Source of the DNA: Obelidium mucronatum
Lineage: Eukaryota > Chytridiomycota > Chytridiomycetes > Chytridiales > Chytriomycetaceae
Assembly (NCBI GenBank): GCA_025765595.1
Contig: JAIVFH010000052.1
Coordinates: forward strand, 89,501-153,500
Direction: 5' to 3'
DNA: 64,000 nt
Position 1 is the first letter of the stretch. Every line of letters starts with the position of its first letter. The notes beneath the pieces were generated by a model. The model worked only from the letters and a program-made list of their open reading frames with translations, was not told where the DNA came from and searched no databases. A program made the translations under genes and the position numbers. Shown in pieces: positions 1 through 10,517 of this stretch.

Positions 1-433
1 AAGTTCATGTGTCCGCACTCATTTTGATTGTTTGAACTTGATGATGATGATGATGATTGCGAAGATGTGGTTGGAAATGGAGGCGGATGTGATGAACTTG
101 TTGGAACTGGTTTCTTATGCATTGTGTGTGGATGGCGAAGGGGGGGCGAAAAAAAAAGAGATTGCGTATCGTTGGGTCACAACCCAATTTTGAGTGACAC
201 TTGGCAAAAAAAAAACCCGCAAAACAAAAGAACAACAAAAAAAAAAAAAAAGAACAAAGAACAACAAAATAAAAAAGCCACTATGTGCGCATGTTCACAA
301 TATTTTTTTTAACTACTTTCACAAATGTACTACTACTTTTTAAAAGGGGGGGAAAATGGAGAAATTTGTCGATAATAACAGCAACGACGTAAAAAGTAAA
401 ATAAAAATAACTATGGAAAAAAAAGGGGGTCAG
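1..433. other. Non-coding, A-rich flank
   Basis: No supportable gene. The stretch holds GAT/TGA trinucleotide runs near 40-60 and long A-runs at 203-260. Open frames here translate into His, Asp or Lys runs with no recognisable domain, and they probably only reflect the repeats. Part of it is likely to be the 3' flank of the minus-strand zinc finger gene that ends at 434. Confidence 0.5.
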
Positions 434-1373
434 CTATTCGGATGCATGCTTCACATTCCGCAAGTGCCTGCGAAGATCCTGGATCCGTCGAAACTTTGAC
501 AGACATCCTTCCAACTGACACTTGAATGGATAATCTGTCTGATGTGTTACCATATGAGATTCAATGTGGTGTTTCCTGAAGAACTCTTTTCCTAAAAATA
601 ATTTGGAGATTAGTAATTTAAAAAGTTGGCAGTCTAGAGATTGCTTCCAACGAACCACATATTTTACAATCAAAGACTTGCATGTTCTTTCTTTTAGTTG
701 AGGTGGTGGTGGCAGAAGGTTTGACGCTTGAGTTTGTTAATAATGGGCTTGGTGACTCAGAGCTTGAACCGTTGCTGATAGTGTACGACGATGAGTTAGA
801 AGATCGCTGCTGCCGCCGACGTGGTTTCTCGTATTGCAGTTTCTCTGAAGGCGGTGTGTCGTAGGGAGCTGGCTGGTTGATGTGGAGGGTGGGAGATGAC
901 GTCGAAAGTGTGGCTGGTTGATGTGAATATGTCTCATGTTGTGGTTGTTGTTCAGCAAACGACAGGTATGGTCTCCCACAATCAAGTTGAAACAGGCCGT
1001 TGCTATGGGGTTGGTTTGGGATATGCTCATATCGCTGATGCTGATAACATTGCGGCTCGTGGAAATAACCACCACCACCACCACCACCACTGGGTTGCCC
1101 GCCAGTCCCAAGCGGCAACACTGCCAAACCAGCCTCGTGATCCAGAATATCTTCTACCAAAGAGCCAATGCGCATCCGACTGCTGGCGCCAGCAACACCG
1201 CCAATGTGGCTGAGGCTGGGCACGTTTGAAAAGTTGGTTGACCCCGGCGGCGTTAGCGAGCCCGCCCACGGCGACACTGGCGACGGCGAATGGGAATGCG
1301 AGTGTGGATCGCACGATGGTTCCGATAGTGCAACGGACACGAGAACGTCGAGTGTTGTTGCGTGGTTGTGCAT
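434..1373 (-). CDS. C2H2 zinc finger protein (two fingers, C-terminal)
   Basis: Two exons, 1373-656 and 591-434, give 291 residues. The intron 655-592 (64 bases) interrupts the first finger, and splicing restores a textbook C-x2-C-x12-H-x3-H unit beginning FDCKICGKEFF. It is followed by a linker-like HQTDYPF and a second finger C-x4-C-x12-H-x4-H that ends near the C-terminus. The preceding ~230 residues are low complexity, rich in Ser, Pro, His and Gln with a Gly run, as in many fungal transcription factors. I chose the ATG at 1373 because the frame upstream has no ATG. Tandem C-terminal C2H2 fingers usually bind DNA, so a transcription factor is likely; the target is unknown. Confidence 0.8.
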
Positions 1374-1513
1374 TGCTCTCTTTTTTTTTTTTGAGTGTTG
1401 TGTTCTTTTGTTGCCGCCAGCCCCAAAATCAAAATCATCAATCAAGTCAAATTAAGCGACAAATAATGAAGCAACAGCAGCACCACCGAAAAAAACCATT
1501 GACATCGTCCTGT

Positions 1514-2301
1514 CTACTCATTTATTGCGTTTTCCTGTGGTTCGTGCACTTTTGGTGGATCAATTACAACGGGAGTTGCCGCCGCCACCACCTGATCTAC
1601 CGCTTGTATGGTTGTATCCAAGCTTTCATGTTCATCCGCTTGATTCAACGCAGATTGTGCAACAGCAGCAGTTGGAAGAACAACAACGTCCGCCCTTTCT
1701 GTGAACGTTGTATATCCAGGCTTACATAACAGATTCTTCTCCCTTCCACAAACCGCACAAACCGTGCTCATCATTGGTATAGACATTGAATCTGTGTGTA
1801 TGTATCAGAGAGAAACTAGTTAGTTTTACTGTCAAGAATGTATTATTATGTTGTGTTTTGAATTTTACAAACCATCCAGCTCAACAGATGAAGTGATACC
1901 AGGAATCAGAATAGTATCGCATTGTTTACAGATTGTTCTTTTGATTGACGGATCCCTTTGTTTGGTGGGTGGTGGAGAGGAGTTAGAATCCAAAAAAGTT
2001 TATCAAGCACAAGCAGTGTTTTTTACATTCTCAAAACCATTCGAGCGGCGACTGATTTCATGCTTCGGCAATAAAATCGAGATAGAGAGGCGGTAGCAGA
2101 GCGTCCTGTTGTATCCAAAGAAGCTTCCGGCTGCTGTTGTTGCTGCTGTTGTTGCTGCTGTTGTTGCAATGACGAAGATCCCACGGCAGCGTAAAGCGCT
2201 GATACTTGATACATAAAGTTCATTCGAACGAGGGCATCTCGACCGGCAACGTGTTTGCTGGCTTGTTTGCGGTCGTTCTTGGCCTTTTTGCCTTTTGACA
2301 T
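1514..2301 (-). CDS. RPP21: RNase P/MRP protein subunit RPP21 (Rpr2 family)
   Basis: Three exons, 2301-2027, 1955-1873 and 1791-1514, encode 211 residues. Introns 2026-1956 (71 bases) and 1872-1792 (81 bases) both restore frame. The N-terminus is Lys-rich, followed by a helical segment RDALVRMNFMYQVSALY. After a polyglutamine insertion of about 12 comes SRFYCRSMKSVAARMVLRMD, the conserved helix of Rpp21/Rpr2 proteins. The zinc ribbon is split between exons: TICKQCD, then STVCAVCGREKN. In this family four cysteines bind zinc and the protein helps shape the RNase P RNA for pre-tRNA 5' processing in the nucleus. The polyQ tract and an Ala/Val-rich tail are additions to the usual length. It is divergent from the cyclin gene, start codons 100 bases apart. 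Confidence 0.92.
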
Positions 2302-2401
2302 GACTGCGTTATTTTTTTCTCCTGATTTGACAACGGGCACATAATAATATAAAAAGGGCTAAAAAAGGGGTCTTTTGAAAAAAAGAACAAAAAGAAAAAC
2401 T
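2302..2401. promoter_or_regulatory. Divergent intergenic promoter, RPP21 / cyclin
   Basis: Only 100 bases separate the RPP21 start codon (2301, minus) from the cyclin start codon (2402, plus), so both 5' UTRs and promoters must lie here or overlap the coding regions. The segment is A/T-rich with A-runs near 2369-2399. No defined factor site is claimed. Confidence 0.5.
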
Positions 2402-3041
2402 ATGCCTGTCGTGTCAAATACTAGACACGAATCGCAAGATGATGCCGACTTTATCGCTTTCCTTGTCTGGCGTATTGTCGTTTGCCCGCAAAGAATCATT
2501 GTTCCTGCCATGGATTCACCCTTGCCGTGGACAGGAATTTCAAAATGGGTTGCCATACTCTTTACAGATGTCGATTTGCTTCCGTTGGAAACTGTTTCGC
2601 TTGCGTTGCTCTACTTGAAGAGGTTTTGTAGTGGTACGACAACAAAGGACTTTACTACTCCGCCACCAAGATTCTCCAACCTTTACGTGAAGAGAATTTT
2701 CATTACTTCTTTAGTCCTTGCCATGAAGTGGCATGACGATGACAGTTCTGGGACATTTGCGTGGGCCGTGTTTTGCAAAGAAATGGGAATCAATGGCATC
2801 TCAAAGGATGATTTGAATGGAATGGAGCGTCAGGTATTTTTCTTTTTCCTTTCTTATTTGAAATTAACAGTAGTAGTATTGACGCTGAGCACTTTTCAAG
2901 TTCTTGGTCAAGCTGAAATGGAACTTGCACATTAGCGAATCACAGTTTGATGGATGGAGCACCTTGATCTTTGAAGATATATATGTAGAATATTTGAACT
3001 ATTTATCGGAAAGATTGGCGGGGCGGCAGAAGGGACACTGA
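2402..3041 (+). CDS. Cyclin-box protein, PHO80/PCL-like
   Basis: Two exons, 2402-2833 and 2901-3041, with a 67-base intron, give 190 residues. The cyclin N-terminal fold is visible from about residue 50: a helix ending LYLKRFC, then NLYVKRIFITSLVLAMKWHDDD, then WAVFCKEMGI, and across the junction NGMERQFLVKLKWNLHISES followed by FDGW. This is the usual Lys/Asp, N-x-E/M-E-R and K-x-W-x-L order of small fungal cyclins that partner Pho85-type kinases. The ATG at 2402 is chosen because the frame upstream opens only with TTG. There is no second cyclin box, so the protein is short, as in PCL/PHO80 proteins. The kinase partner is not evident nearby. Confidence 0.82.
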
Positions 3042-3261
3042 TTATCTTCATAGAGTCGGACTACATAGTCGACTGATCGGGGCTGTACTTTGATTTTTGA
3101 GTTGGAAAACTAAATACAATAGAATTCTCTTGATGAAATTGTGTCTCTATCGCTGACTGTTTGGGTGGGTAGACACTCATATATCACCTTGTCTGTTGTT
3201 TTGAAATTAGATTTTGATCATCTCTGCTGGAGAGTTAACTGCCCACCACGGTAATCTTTGC

Positions 3262-6200
3262 ATGTACCCCGGCGCGCACCAAGGTACTGCTCTTTTGCCA
3301 GTCTTGTTCAGTGTTGTGTTGTGTTGTGTTGTGTTGTGCTGTAGACTGACTGACTTGCTAGGAAGCGCAAGACGCCGGCGGTCGTTGCCCCCGCGCGCAA
3401 TCTCGTTGATTCTGCGGCACTACTTTGCGGCTCTTGAAGCCGAGACTGCGGAAGACCAAGACAAAGAGAAAGACGGAGACGGAGACGGGGACGGCGACGA
3501 AGCACCCGAGCCGCGCGAACCGCGCGAGCCCGCCGGCGGCGTCGAGCCGCTGCTCGTCTCGCGCGCGTTCCTCGCGGCGGGCGCAGCGCAGCGGTTCCGC
3601 AGCGTTGTGCTGACAGAGCGGCGGCTCGCGCGGCTGCTCGCGCTGCTGCTCGAGCCAGGCGCGGCGCAGCCGTACGCGCTGCTCGTGCGCAGCGTGCGGT
3701 TCGCAGACGCGCGCGTGGCGCTGCCGCCGGGCGACGTCGACTCGCTGCTGCAGCTGTGTCCGCTGCTCGCCCACGTTGCGCTGCCGCCGTCCACCACGAG
3801 CGTCGCGCTGCTGTCGCTGGCCGACCACGCCCCGCGCCTCGCGTCGCTGAGTCTGCGCGAGGCTGCCGTGTCGTCGCTGCACCTCTTTGCGCGCCTCGCC
3901 GCCGCCGCGCGCCGCTTGGCCCAGCTGGACCTGTCCTTCTCCCTGCTGAGCGTGCACGCCGCCATCATCGCCATCGACCGCCTGCCCATGCTGACGCGCC
4001 TCAATATGGAGTCCACTGTCGCGTCAGACGAGCCCGTCGTGTTTGCGCCGAATACGTCCAAAAAGGTGTCCCCCTTGAAATTCCTCAATCTGAGAAACTG
4101 TCCCGTCGAGAACTGCCATATTCGCTATATTGCTCTGAAATGTCCTGTGCTTACAACTCTGTATCTGGATGGGTGCACTTCTCTCACAGACGATGCCATT
4201 GTTTCTATTGCCCAGTCGTGCCATTCTCTTCAGTCCCTTGACATTAGCTTTCTTGCAAGTATTACAGATCTTTCTCTCTATGCGCTCGCTTTTTCTCCTG
4301 CCATTTGCCATTCGCTTCAAGTCCTCGTACTGTCGGGCTGCATTCGGATAACTCCAAAAGGCGTCCAAGCTCTTATTGATTCCAATTTTGAACCCGCACG
4401 ACCAGATTTTAGACAGCAACAGCAGCAACAACAAGGTGTTTTTAGAGCAAACGAATTTCGGGAACAAGGGGGTCGTGCTTTTGATCCGCCCTCATCTCCT
4501 CTGACTTCCCCTACTTCTGAAAAGACATTTACGCTGCAGCAGCAAATTACGTCAGTGGGATCTCTGAAGCAGCTGGTTCTTCATGGATGTCCTAATATCA
4601 TTCACTCTTATCTGGCAAAGTTTGATGCGTCAAAGACGGGGGAGCTGGAGTGTATGTTGGAAGGAAATGAAATCAAGCAAGCCGTTGGCGCAAAGGATCC
4701 AGCCGAAAACATTCTCTTGAGTCCAACTACGGCCGCAGCTGTGAAGGGGCTCCCACCAAACGAATATACTCTGGATTCGAACGAACTGTGGATGTTGGCC
4801 GCTTACAATATGCGAATCCTCAGTCATCCCAGTTTTGAATCTATCGATGTCTTTACTGAATCTGAATCCGACTCATCAAATGATGGACAAAGTAATCGAT
4901 CAAGCGTTCAATCTATGGATATGGTCCTTCAAAATTCTGCTTTGCCACCTGGAATTGCCCAAGAAACATCTCAAGCTTTGAAAAGAATGAGTTCAAGTTC
5001 AGTAACATCATCATCGTCTTCAGCAGCCACTGCTGTCACTTCCAGCAAAGTGTCTCGCCTTCCTGGTTCATTGGCATCAAAACTTCCAGGTTCAAAACTC
5101 AGGACTTCAACGTCGCAAAGCAGCGGCAGCAATAGTATAGGCGGTCGAAGCTCCAGCAGTCTTCCGAAACCGTCTTCATATTCGAGCGGCCTTCCAGCAC
5201 CAAAATCGCGTCAACCAACCTCAAGTCTCTTACCAACGACAACACCAAAAGTTCCTACAAAAATCAATTTCAGCGCTTATAACAACAACAACAGTTCCAC
5301 CACTATGGCACGCCCCTCTTTGATTTCAGCACCTAGTTTAGCAAAAAGTGGATCACGAGTATCTGCCATGACTCTGTCCTCATACAGTCGTCCAACCTCC
5401 ACCAGCATGACACCACCAGCTGCCGCCGCCGCCACATTGCTCTCTCAATCATCAACCTCATTGTCTTATAAACCCCGAAGTTTCAAAAAGTTCAACGATA
5501 CCACAACATCCGATTTCACGCCATCCAAGCCGCCACCAACAGCCCCTGCAAAACTGCGCACACCAGCTGCAGCCAATTCCAAACCAGTCACTACAAACAC
5601 CGCGACCGCTGCGTCAAGCGCGCAACAACACCAACCAGCGTCCTCCTCCTCCTCCTCCTCTTCTTCCTTGTCTGCCGTATCTGCGACCTCCTCAATAACA
5701 TCAAGCACGTCGACGGCGGCATCAACATTATCATCATCATCAGCCTTCAAGAAACTAGTTTCGCCAACAATATCCTCTTCCTCTGCAATACGAGGGATTG
5801 GAAGTGCATTAAAACCACCTACATCATCATCAACCCTGAAGCAATCACCTTCAACACCAACAGCATCTGTAAACACCAGCTTACAACAACAACAACAACA
5901 AGCAAGTCCTGTATCATCGTCGTCATCTGCAGCAGGACAAGGGTTAGAACGATGGCGACGGAAAACAATCACCACCACCACCTCTGGAGACGAGGCGCAA
6001 CAGCAGCAGCAGCAACCGCCGCCGCCGCCGCTGATGCTGAGTTCTGGGAGGAGCTCTCCGTTATCGAGTACTGCAACGCCGACGGCGGCAGCGGCTGTTT
6101 TGTCGCCTTCCTTTTCTGCGTCTTCTTCGTCTTCTATAGAGAGATGGCGGACGACACGGGGAGGTAGCAGTAGCAGTAGTAGTAGCAGTGGTGGTGGTGG

Positions 6201-6678
6201 TGGTGGAGTGATTGATGTTGGTGATGGTGATGAAGACGGTGGTGGTGTACATGATAACAGTCTCATGCGACAAGCTGTAGACGAGTATATGCAACAAAGC
6301 AACAGTGCGATTGCGGCAACGGTGGCAAGGCCGGCGGGTGGGAGTTTGGATCGGTGGAGGAGTCCGCAGGTATCGGCTAGTTTATCTGAAGGCGGAAGTA
6401 GTGGTACTGTAAGAATGAGTCTTGATCGGTGGAGGACGCCAACGAATTCGTCGTCTGCTGCTGCTGCTGCTGGTGGTGGTGGTGCTGTAGATGATGGTGG
6501 CGGTAGTGGTGGTAGTGCAAGTGGGCCAAGTAATTTGGATAAGTGGAGGAAGCCGGGAAGCAGCAGTAGCAGTAGTAATAGTAGTGTTGGCGGTGGTAGT
6601 AGCAGTAGTATTAGTAGTAGTAGTGCCAGTGGTCGATTGAATCGTTTGAAACCACCGTCGCGATTGACATTAAAATGA
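3262..6678 (+). CDS. F-box-like/leucine-rich repeat protein with Ser-rich tail and repeated RWR motifs
   Basis: The frame from about 3362 to 6678 is continuous. The start is uncertain: ATG 3262 can read straight through, or be spliced (3283 to 3362, a 78-base intron with CTGACTGAC before the acceptor), giving an N-terminus MYPGAHQGSARRRRS. An F-box-like helix (SLPPRAISLILRHYF) precedes leucine-rich repeats of the FBXL/AMN1 type at about 3780-4390, including LKFLNLRNCPVENCHIRYIA and TTLYLDGCTSLTDDAIVSIA. Proteins of this type recruit substrates to SCF ubiquitin ligases. The remaining ~750 residues are disordered Ser/Thr/Pro-rich sequence carrying five [LI][DE][RK]WR motifs. The first ~660 bases of coding sequence are far more GC-rich than the rest. 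The gene converges on the next one, 137 bases apart. Confidence 0.75.
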   Translation: MYPGAHQGTALLPVLFSVVLCCVVLCCRLTDLLGSARRRRSLPPRAISLILRHYFAALEAETAEDQDKEKDGDGDGDGDEAPEPREPREPAGGVEPLLVSRAFLAAGAAQRFRSVVLTERRLARLLALLLEPGAAQPYALLVRSVRFADARVALPPGDVDSLLQLCPLLAHVALPPSTTSVALLSLADHAPRLASLSLREAAVSSLHLFARLAAAARRLAQLDLSFSLLSVHAAIIAIDRLPMLTRLNMESTVASDEPVVFAPNTSKKVSPLKFLNLRNCPVENCHIRYIALKCPVLTTLYLDGCTSLTDDAIVSIAQSCHSLQSLDISFLASITDLSLYALAFSPAICHSLQVLVLSGCIRITPKGVQALIDSNFEPARPDFRQQQQQQQGVFRANEFREQGGRAFDPPSSPLTSPTSEKTFTLQQQITSVGSLKQLVLHGCPNIIHSYLAKFDASKTGELECMLEGNEIKQAVGAKDPAENILLSPTTAAAVKGLPPNEYTLDSNELWMLAAYNMRILSHPSFESIDVFTESESDSSNDGQSNRSSVQSMDMVLQNSALPPGIAQETSQALKRMSSSSVTSSSSSAATAVTSSKVSRLPGSLASKLPGSKLRTSTSQSSGSNSIGGRSSSSLPKPSSYSSGLPAPKSRQPTSSLLPTTTPKVPTKINFSAYNNNNSSTTMARPSLISAPSLAKSGSRVSAMTLSSYSRPTSTSMTPPAAAAATLLSQSSTSLSYKPRSFKKFNDTTTSDFTPSKPPPTAPAKLRTPAAANSKPVTTNTATAASSAQQHQPASSSSSSSSSLSAVSATSSITSSTSTAASTLSSSSAFKKLVSPTISSSSAIRGIGSALKPPTSSSTLKQSPSTPTASVNTSLQQQQQQASPVSSSSSAAGQGLERWRRKTITTTTSGDEAQQQQQQPPPPPLMLSSGRSSPLSSTATPTAAAAVLSPSFSASSSSSIERWRTTRGGSSSSSSSSGGGGGGVIDVGDGDEDGGGVHDNSLMRQAVDEYMQQSNSAIAATVARPAGGSLDRWRSPQVSASLSEGGSSGTVRMSLDRWRTPTNSSSAAAAAGGGGAVDDGGGSGGSASGPSNLDKWRKPGSSSSSSNSSVGGGSSSSISSSSASGRLNRLKPPSRLTLK

Positions 6679-6815
6679 AATTCCACAAAAAAAAATAATC
6701 ATTAAAACACTTGTTTAAATACACAGAAATTGTCCCTTTTCTCTTTATTTTTTTTAATATAATAATAAGCGTGTTTTTGTTTTTGTTTTTTTGTTTTAGA
6801 AAAAAAAAAATAATC

Positions 6816-8264
6816 TCAAACCGGAGGATCCAAAACAACATCATCCAGCTTCCGTTTCTTATTATTTAATCCATTGTCTCCAACAAATGTTGCTATTGTT
6901 GTTGTTGTTGTCGTCGTGGACCGCTGCTGCTGCTCCTGCTTTGATCCCACACTTATATTGTACAGATCGGCATCCGAGTATCCATCGTCACCGCCACCCA
7001 GCGTCGCCAACAAGGCACCAAATGCGTCATCTTCATCATTGACGTACATTTCATTGAACCTGTCATCTCCTTCTATAGCAAAAATGTCCGAGCCTCCAAA
7101 AATTTGTGCAGTTGTGGCAGTCGTTGCCGACGACGACGACAGCGACGGTGGTATATCAAGATTATTGAGGATCGTGCTGGTAGTGGATGACGAGGAATAG
7201 GAAAGGTGTGCGTTGGAAGAGGCGCTGGGAGGAGAGCAAGAACTCTTTAGAGAAACGCGGCTATTTAGACCCCCGTTCATTGTCTCTATACTCTTGTCGC
7301 CTTGTGCGTCTTCTTCTTCTTCGTCGTCTTCGTCTTCGTCGTCGTCGTCGTCGTCGTCGTCATCGTCATGCAGGTCGCCCCGTTTGATTCGAATATCATT
7401 ATTGTCTGAAAGTTCGGAATCGCTCTCCCCAGATTCAGCAGCCGCGTCTATTAGCGAAAGCAACCGTTTGTGGTTGTTGCGGGTACTGGAAGAAACACCA
7501 CCACCACCACCACCACCACCACCAGCCGACGAAGGCACATAGCTCGGAGAAGCCGTACGAGAAGAAGAGGACGAAGTAGAAGCGCCTCTGCATTGCTTTG
7601 CATGTGTATGCAGACTTATAGCAAGCACGTTTGAGTATTTGTTGCATGGACACCAAAACAAGCCGTCAGGACCACGTTTGACCACTATTTTTTTTTGTTT
7701 AGAGGGAGAAAACCGATACAAAAAAACCCAGAGAGTCTTACTCGTTTTCACGGTGGAGCCTTTCATGTAGAACTGCGTCGACACGCCGTGGTAGTTTGAC
7801 CGGTGGCTCGCCAGCTGCTTCTCGCTGCTGAAGGCCTGGTTCGCCTTGAGACAGTTGCGCACGGTGCACGTCAGCCGCGACGCTTTCGCTGGTGGCGGCG
7901 GCGGCGCGTCGGCGGGCGGCGGCGGCAGCGGCGGCGGCGGCGTGGGCGGGCGCGGCGGGGGCGAGGCGGGCGCCGGCGCCGCGGCCGGACCAGCGGCCGG
8001 CGGAACGGAAGCCGGCGCCGCCGGAGCCGGAGCCGGAACGGGCGGAACGGACGCCGGCGCTTCGCTGTCGCTGTCGCTGCTGTCGCTGCGGTCGCTGGCG
8101 CTGGCCCCGCGTCCATCGCCGATGGCGTGCTTGAGCTGCGCCAGCTCTGACTCCAGCCGCGCCGACTTGTGCCTTTCGCGCTCCAGCGCTTTCAGCAGCT
8201 CGGAATTCGCTTTTTGCAAGTCGGCAATAGTCGCCGCGTCTGCGTGATGTTCGTGTTTTAGCAT
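6816..8264 (-). CDS. Coiled-coil, Cys/His finger protein with acidic and Pro/Ala-rich tracts
   Basis: Exons 8264-7742 and 7684-6816 (57-base intron) give 463 residues. Residues about 10-45 form a coiled coil (DLQKANSELLKALERERHKS). A GC-rich segment then encodes an Ala/Pro-rich tract that ends in proline runs. A zinc-finger-like unit follows, with Cys at C-x4-C and His at H-x4-H (LTCTVRNCLKAN... ASHRSNYHG). After the splice junction there is a second Cys/His cluster, LFWCPCNKYSN... HTHAKQC. The C-terminal half is Ser-rich with glycine and aspartate runs and a basic motif NNKKRKLDD that could be a nuclear signal. I do not recognise a named family. A nuclear nucleic-acid-binding role is inference, supported by similar-looking neighbours at 8.3-13.2 kb. 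Confidence 0.72.
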   Translation of the reverse strand: MLKHEHHADAATIADLQKANSELLKALERERHKSARLESELAQLKHAIGDGRGASASDRSDSSDSDSEAPASVPPVPAPAPAAPASVPPAAGPAAAPAPASPPPRPPTPPPPLPPPPADAPPPPPAKASRLTCTVRNCLKANQAFSSEKQLASHRSNYHGVSTQFYMKGSTVKTSKTLWVFLYRFSPSKQKKIVVKRGPDGLFWCPCNKYSNVLAISLHTHAKQCRGASTSSSSSRTASPSYVPSSAGGGGGGGGGVSSSTRNNHKRLLSLIDAAAESGESDSELSDNNDIRIKRGDLHDDDDDDDDDDEDEDDEEEEDAQGDKSIETMNGGLNSRVSLKSSCSPPSASSNAHLSYSSSSTTSTILNNLDIPPSLSSSSATTATTAQIFGGSDIFAIEGDDRFNEMYVNDEDDAFGALLATLGGGDDGYSDADLYNISVGSKQEQQQRSTTTTTTTIATFVGDNGLNNKKRKLDDVVLDPPV

Positions 8265-8330
8265 CAAAAATTATTATTTAAATTAAAGAATAAACAAAAA
8301 TTAATAAACAATTTTATTGAAATAAAATTA

Positions 8331-10485
8331 TTAGAATTTTATCTGTCGTTCCGGAAAGTGTACTTCAAGTCTACTGCGCGCCCATTGCTGAAACTCGTCC
8401 ATCAATGATCCAGGGATGCCATATGAATTTGGAATCTCTTTCCCGTTTCCCTTGATGATGCACATGGAGATACGATCCACTCCAACTTTGGCAATCAAGT
8501 AGTCGCGCACTTCCTTCTTGACCACTGTTCGAAGGTCTCTTGGTGCGTTTCGAAACTCCTTCATCAAGTCTTGTAGGACCCTAGTCGCGAAGTAAAGAAA
8601 AAAAACCCCACATTAAGTTGTCGGTTGTTTTAACAATCAAAATTAAAAAATGAAGACCAAAGAGCTTACATTGTATACTTTGTCAAGGATTTATCTGCGG
8701 TAAGCATCGGAGTTGACACTTCGGCGCTTGATGCTGCCAAATGTGTAATGTTCTGTGGAGGAATCATTGGAACATGGGCGACAGCGTTTACAAAAGTGTG
8801 CTGTTTGATGGGATTGGATGATAAAAGTATCTCTTTGATTCTTGGAGACTCTTGTGGCCGTGTCTGCTGCGAATGTGATTGCTGATGCTGCTGGAGCAGT
8901 GAAGGCGGTAGTGCACTTGATTCCTCAGTTCTCGCCGGCATGGAATTCACTGCCTTCAGCATCACTGTTTCTAGTGGCACTTGAATTTCGCTCAGCTGAC
9001 TAGTTGAAGCTAAAGAACGTTGGTTTTGATTTTCTTCGGTCGACTCATTCACAGAATGAGTGTCTGGCAAGATCCTGCTTGGCGACTCTTTGCTGTGATG
9101 AGCATCTGATAAAACTCTAGGACTATCCTGAAATGAAGCAGATGAAATTTCCTGCAACAAGGCTGCTTCTGGTGAGGGATCAATGTCCATGGCCACTTCG
9201 GAAATATTCTTTGTTGAACAAGCGGATGGCGTTTTGACTCCCTTCATGTCCGTTATCTTCTGTTCAGGCGGAACATCGTTTGATTTTATGGCCGCGCTGG
9301 ACTTGCGTGCTTTCTTGGATGGGGGTTCCAGGTCACCTACAGCATCTGCCGCGCTCTTTTTCGAATTTCGATCACTTATACGCCGAAATACAGCTTGCGC
9401 CAGTAACGTTTTCGCCGCCACTTTTTGACTTTCATGTGGTTGTTCTGCAACTAATGGGGCTGACGCAGGCACAGGAGCAGGTGGAGGAACTGGTTGCGAC
9501 TTTTTTGCTGGTCGACCCCGTTTTCTTGTCTCCAAAATTGGTGAAGGTGATCCCGACGCTGATTCCATTGCGCCTATTGTCGATTCAACAAGCCTCTGAA
9601 TTCCCGCATTCACACCCACTGCTCCGGCTGTGACTATTTCAGTTGCTTTTATCTTGCCAAGAGTTGAGGTTGTGGCAGTCGCAGGAACGCTGTTTTGCAC
9701 AATAGACGATGGTTTTGTAATTGCGGCTTTTCCAACACGAGGGTTGCGCGGTGGTCGACCAACAGACCTCCGAACCAAAGGTACTACTTTCTCGGCCTCC
9801 GCGTTAGCTCCCTTTTCTATCACCAAACTGCTTGCACTCTTATCCTGCTGACGTGTGTCTGCATCTTTCAACAGGGCGGATTCCTGCCCATTTTTCACAG
9901 CATCATCTCTGACATCATCCATGGCATTATTGTGGGTGGCTTCCCTTTCATTCGCCTCGTCCACATGACCTTCATTTACTTGCTCCTTCCTTGATGGCGC
10001 CATTTCTACAGGATTCAATGAAACAAGTTTGCTTTTATCCCCTTCACCAATCTTGCTCATTGTAATCTCCGCGACTTTTTCTTTCACCGCTACTGCCGCC
10101 ACCGCTGCCACTGCCGCCGCTGCCACATCCATGCTATTCTTCTCCTTCTCACCATCATTTTCTTCTTCACTGTCTTCAACAAACGTTGGTTGTTTTTGGG
10201 AAACGAGGACAGGTCTTGTGAAGAAGTGGATGGGTTTCACAGAAGGGATGGCGGATGTGCTGGACTGTACAGACTCGAATACAGTACCCGGTGGTTTGAT
10301 GAGTGGTTTTTTCTGTTTCTCTTTGTGAGTGTTTTGTTCTTGTTGTTGTTGTTTTTGTTGTTCTTGCGGAACCAACTGTTGCACGGTTGGAGGGCGATTG
10401 GGTGCCACTTTGGACTCATGTTCAAGAACCGAAGAAACACTCGCCAGTGAACAGTCTGAGGCAAAGTCATCATCGTCAACGTCAA

Positions 10486-10517
<32 letters not shown>

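Noticed and set aside
1030..1110. Poly-His frame on the plus strand near 1070
   Set aside because: It is a CCA repeat read in one frame; the minus-strand zinc finger gene encodes it as a glycine run.
5466..6686. Long minus-strand frame over the serine-rich tail of the F-box gene
   Set aside because: Composition is only Leu/Pro/Asp/Cys runs antisense to Ser/Gln/Gly repeats. The plus-strand frame has leucine-rich repeats and the conserved RWR motifs.
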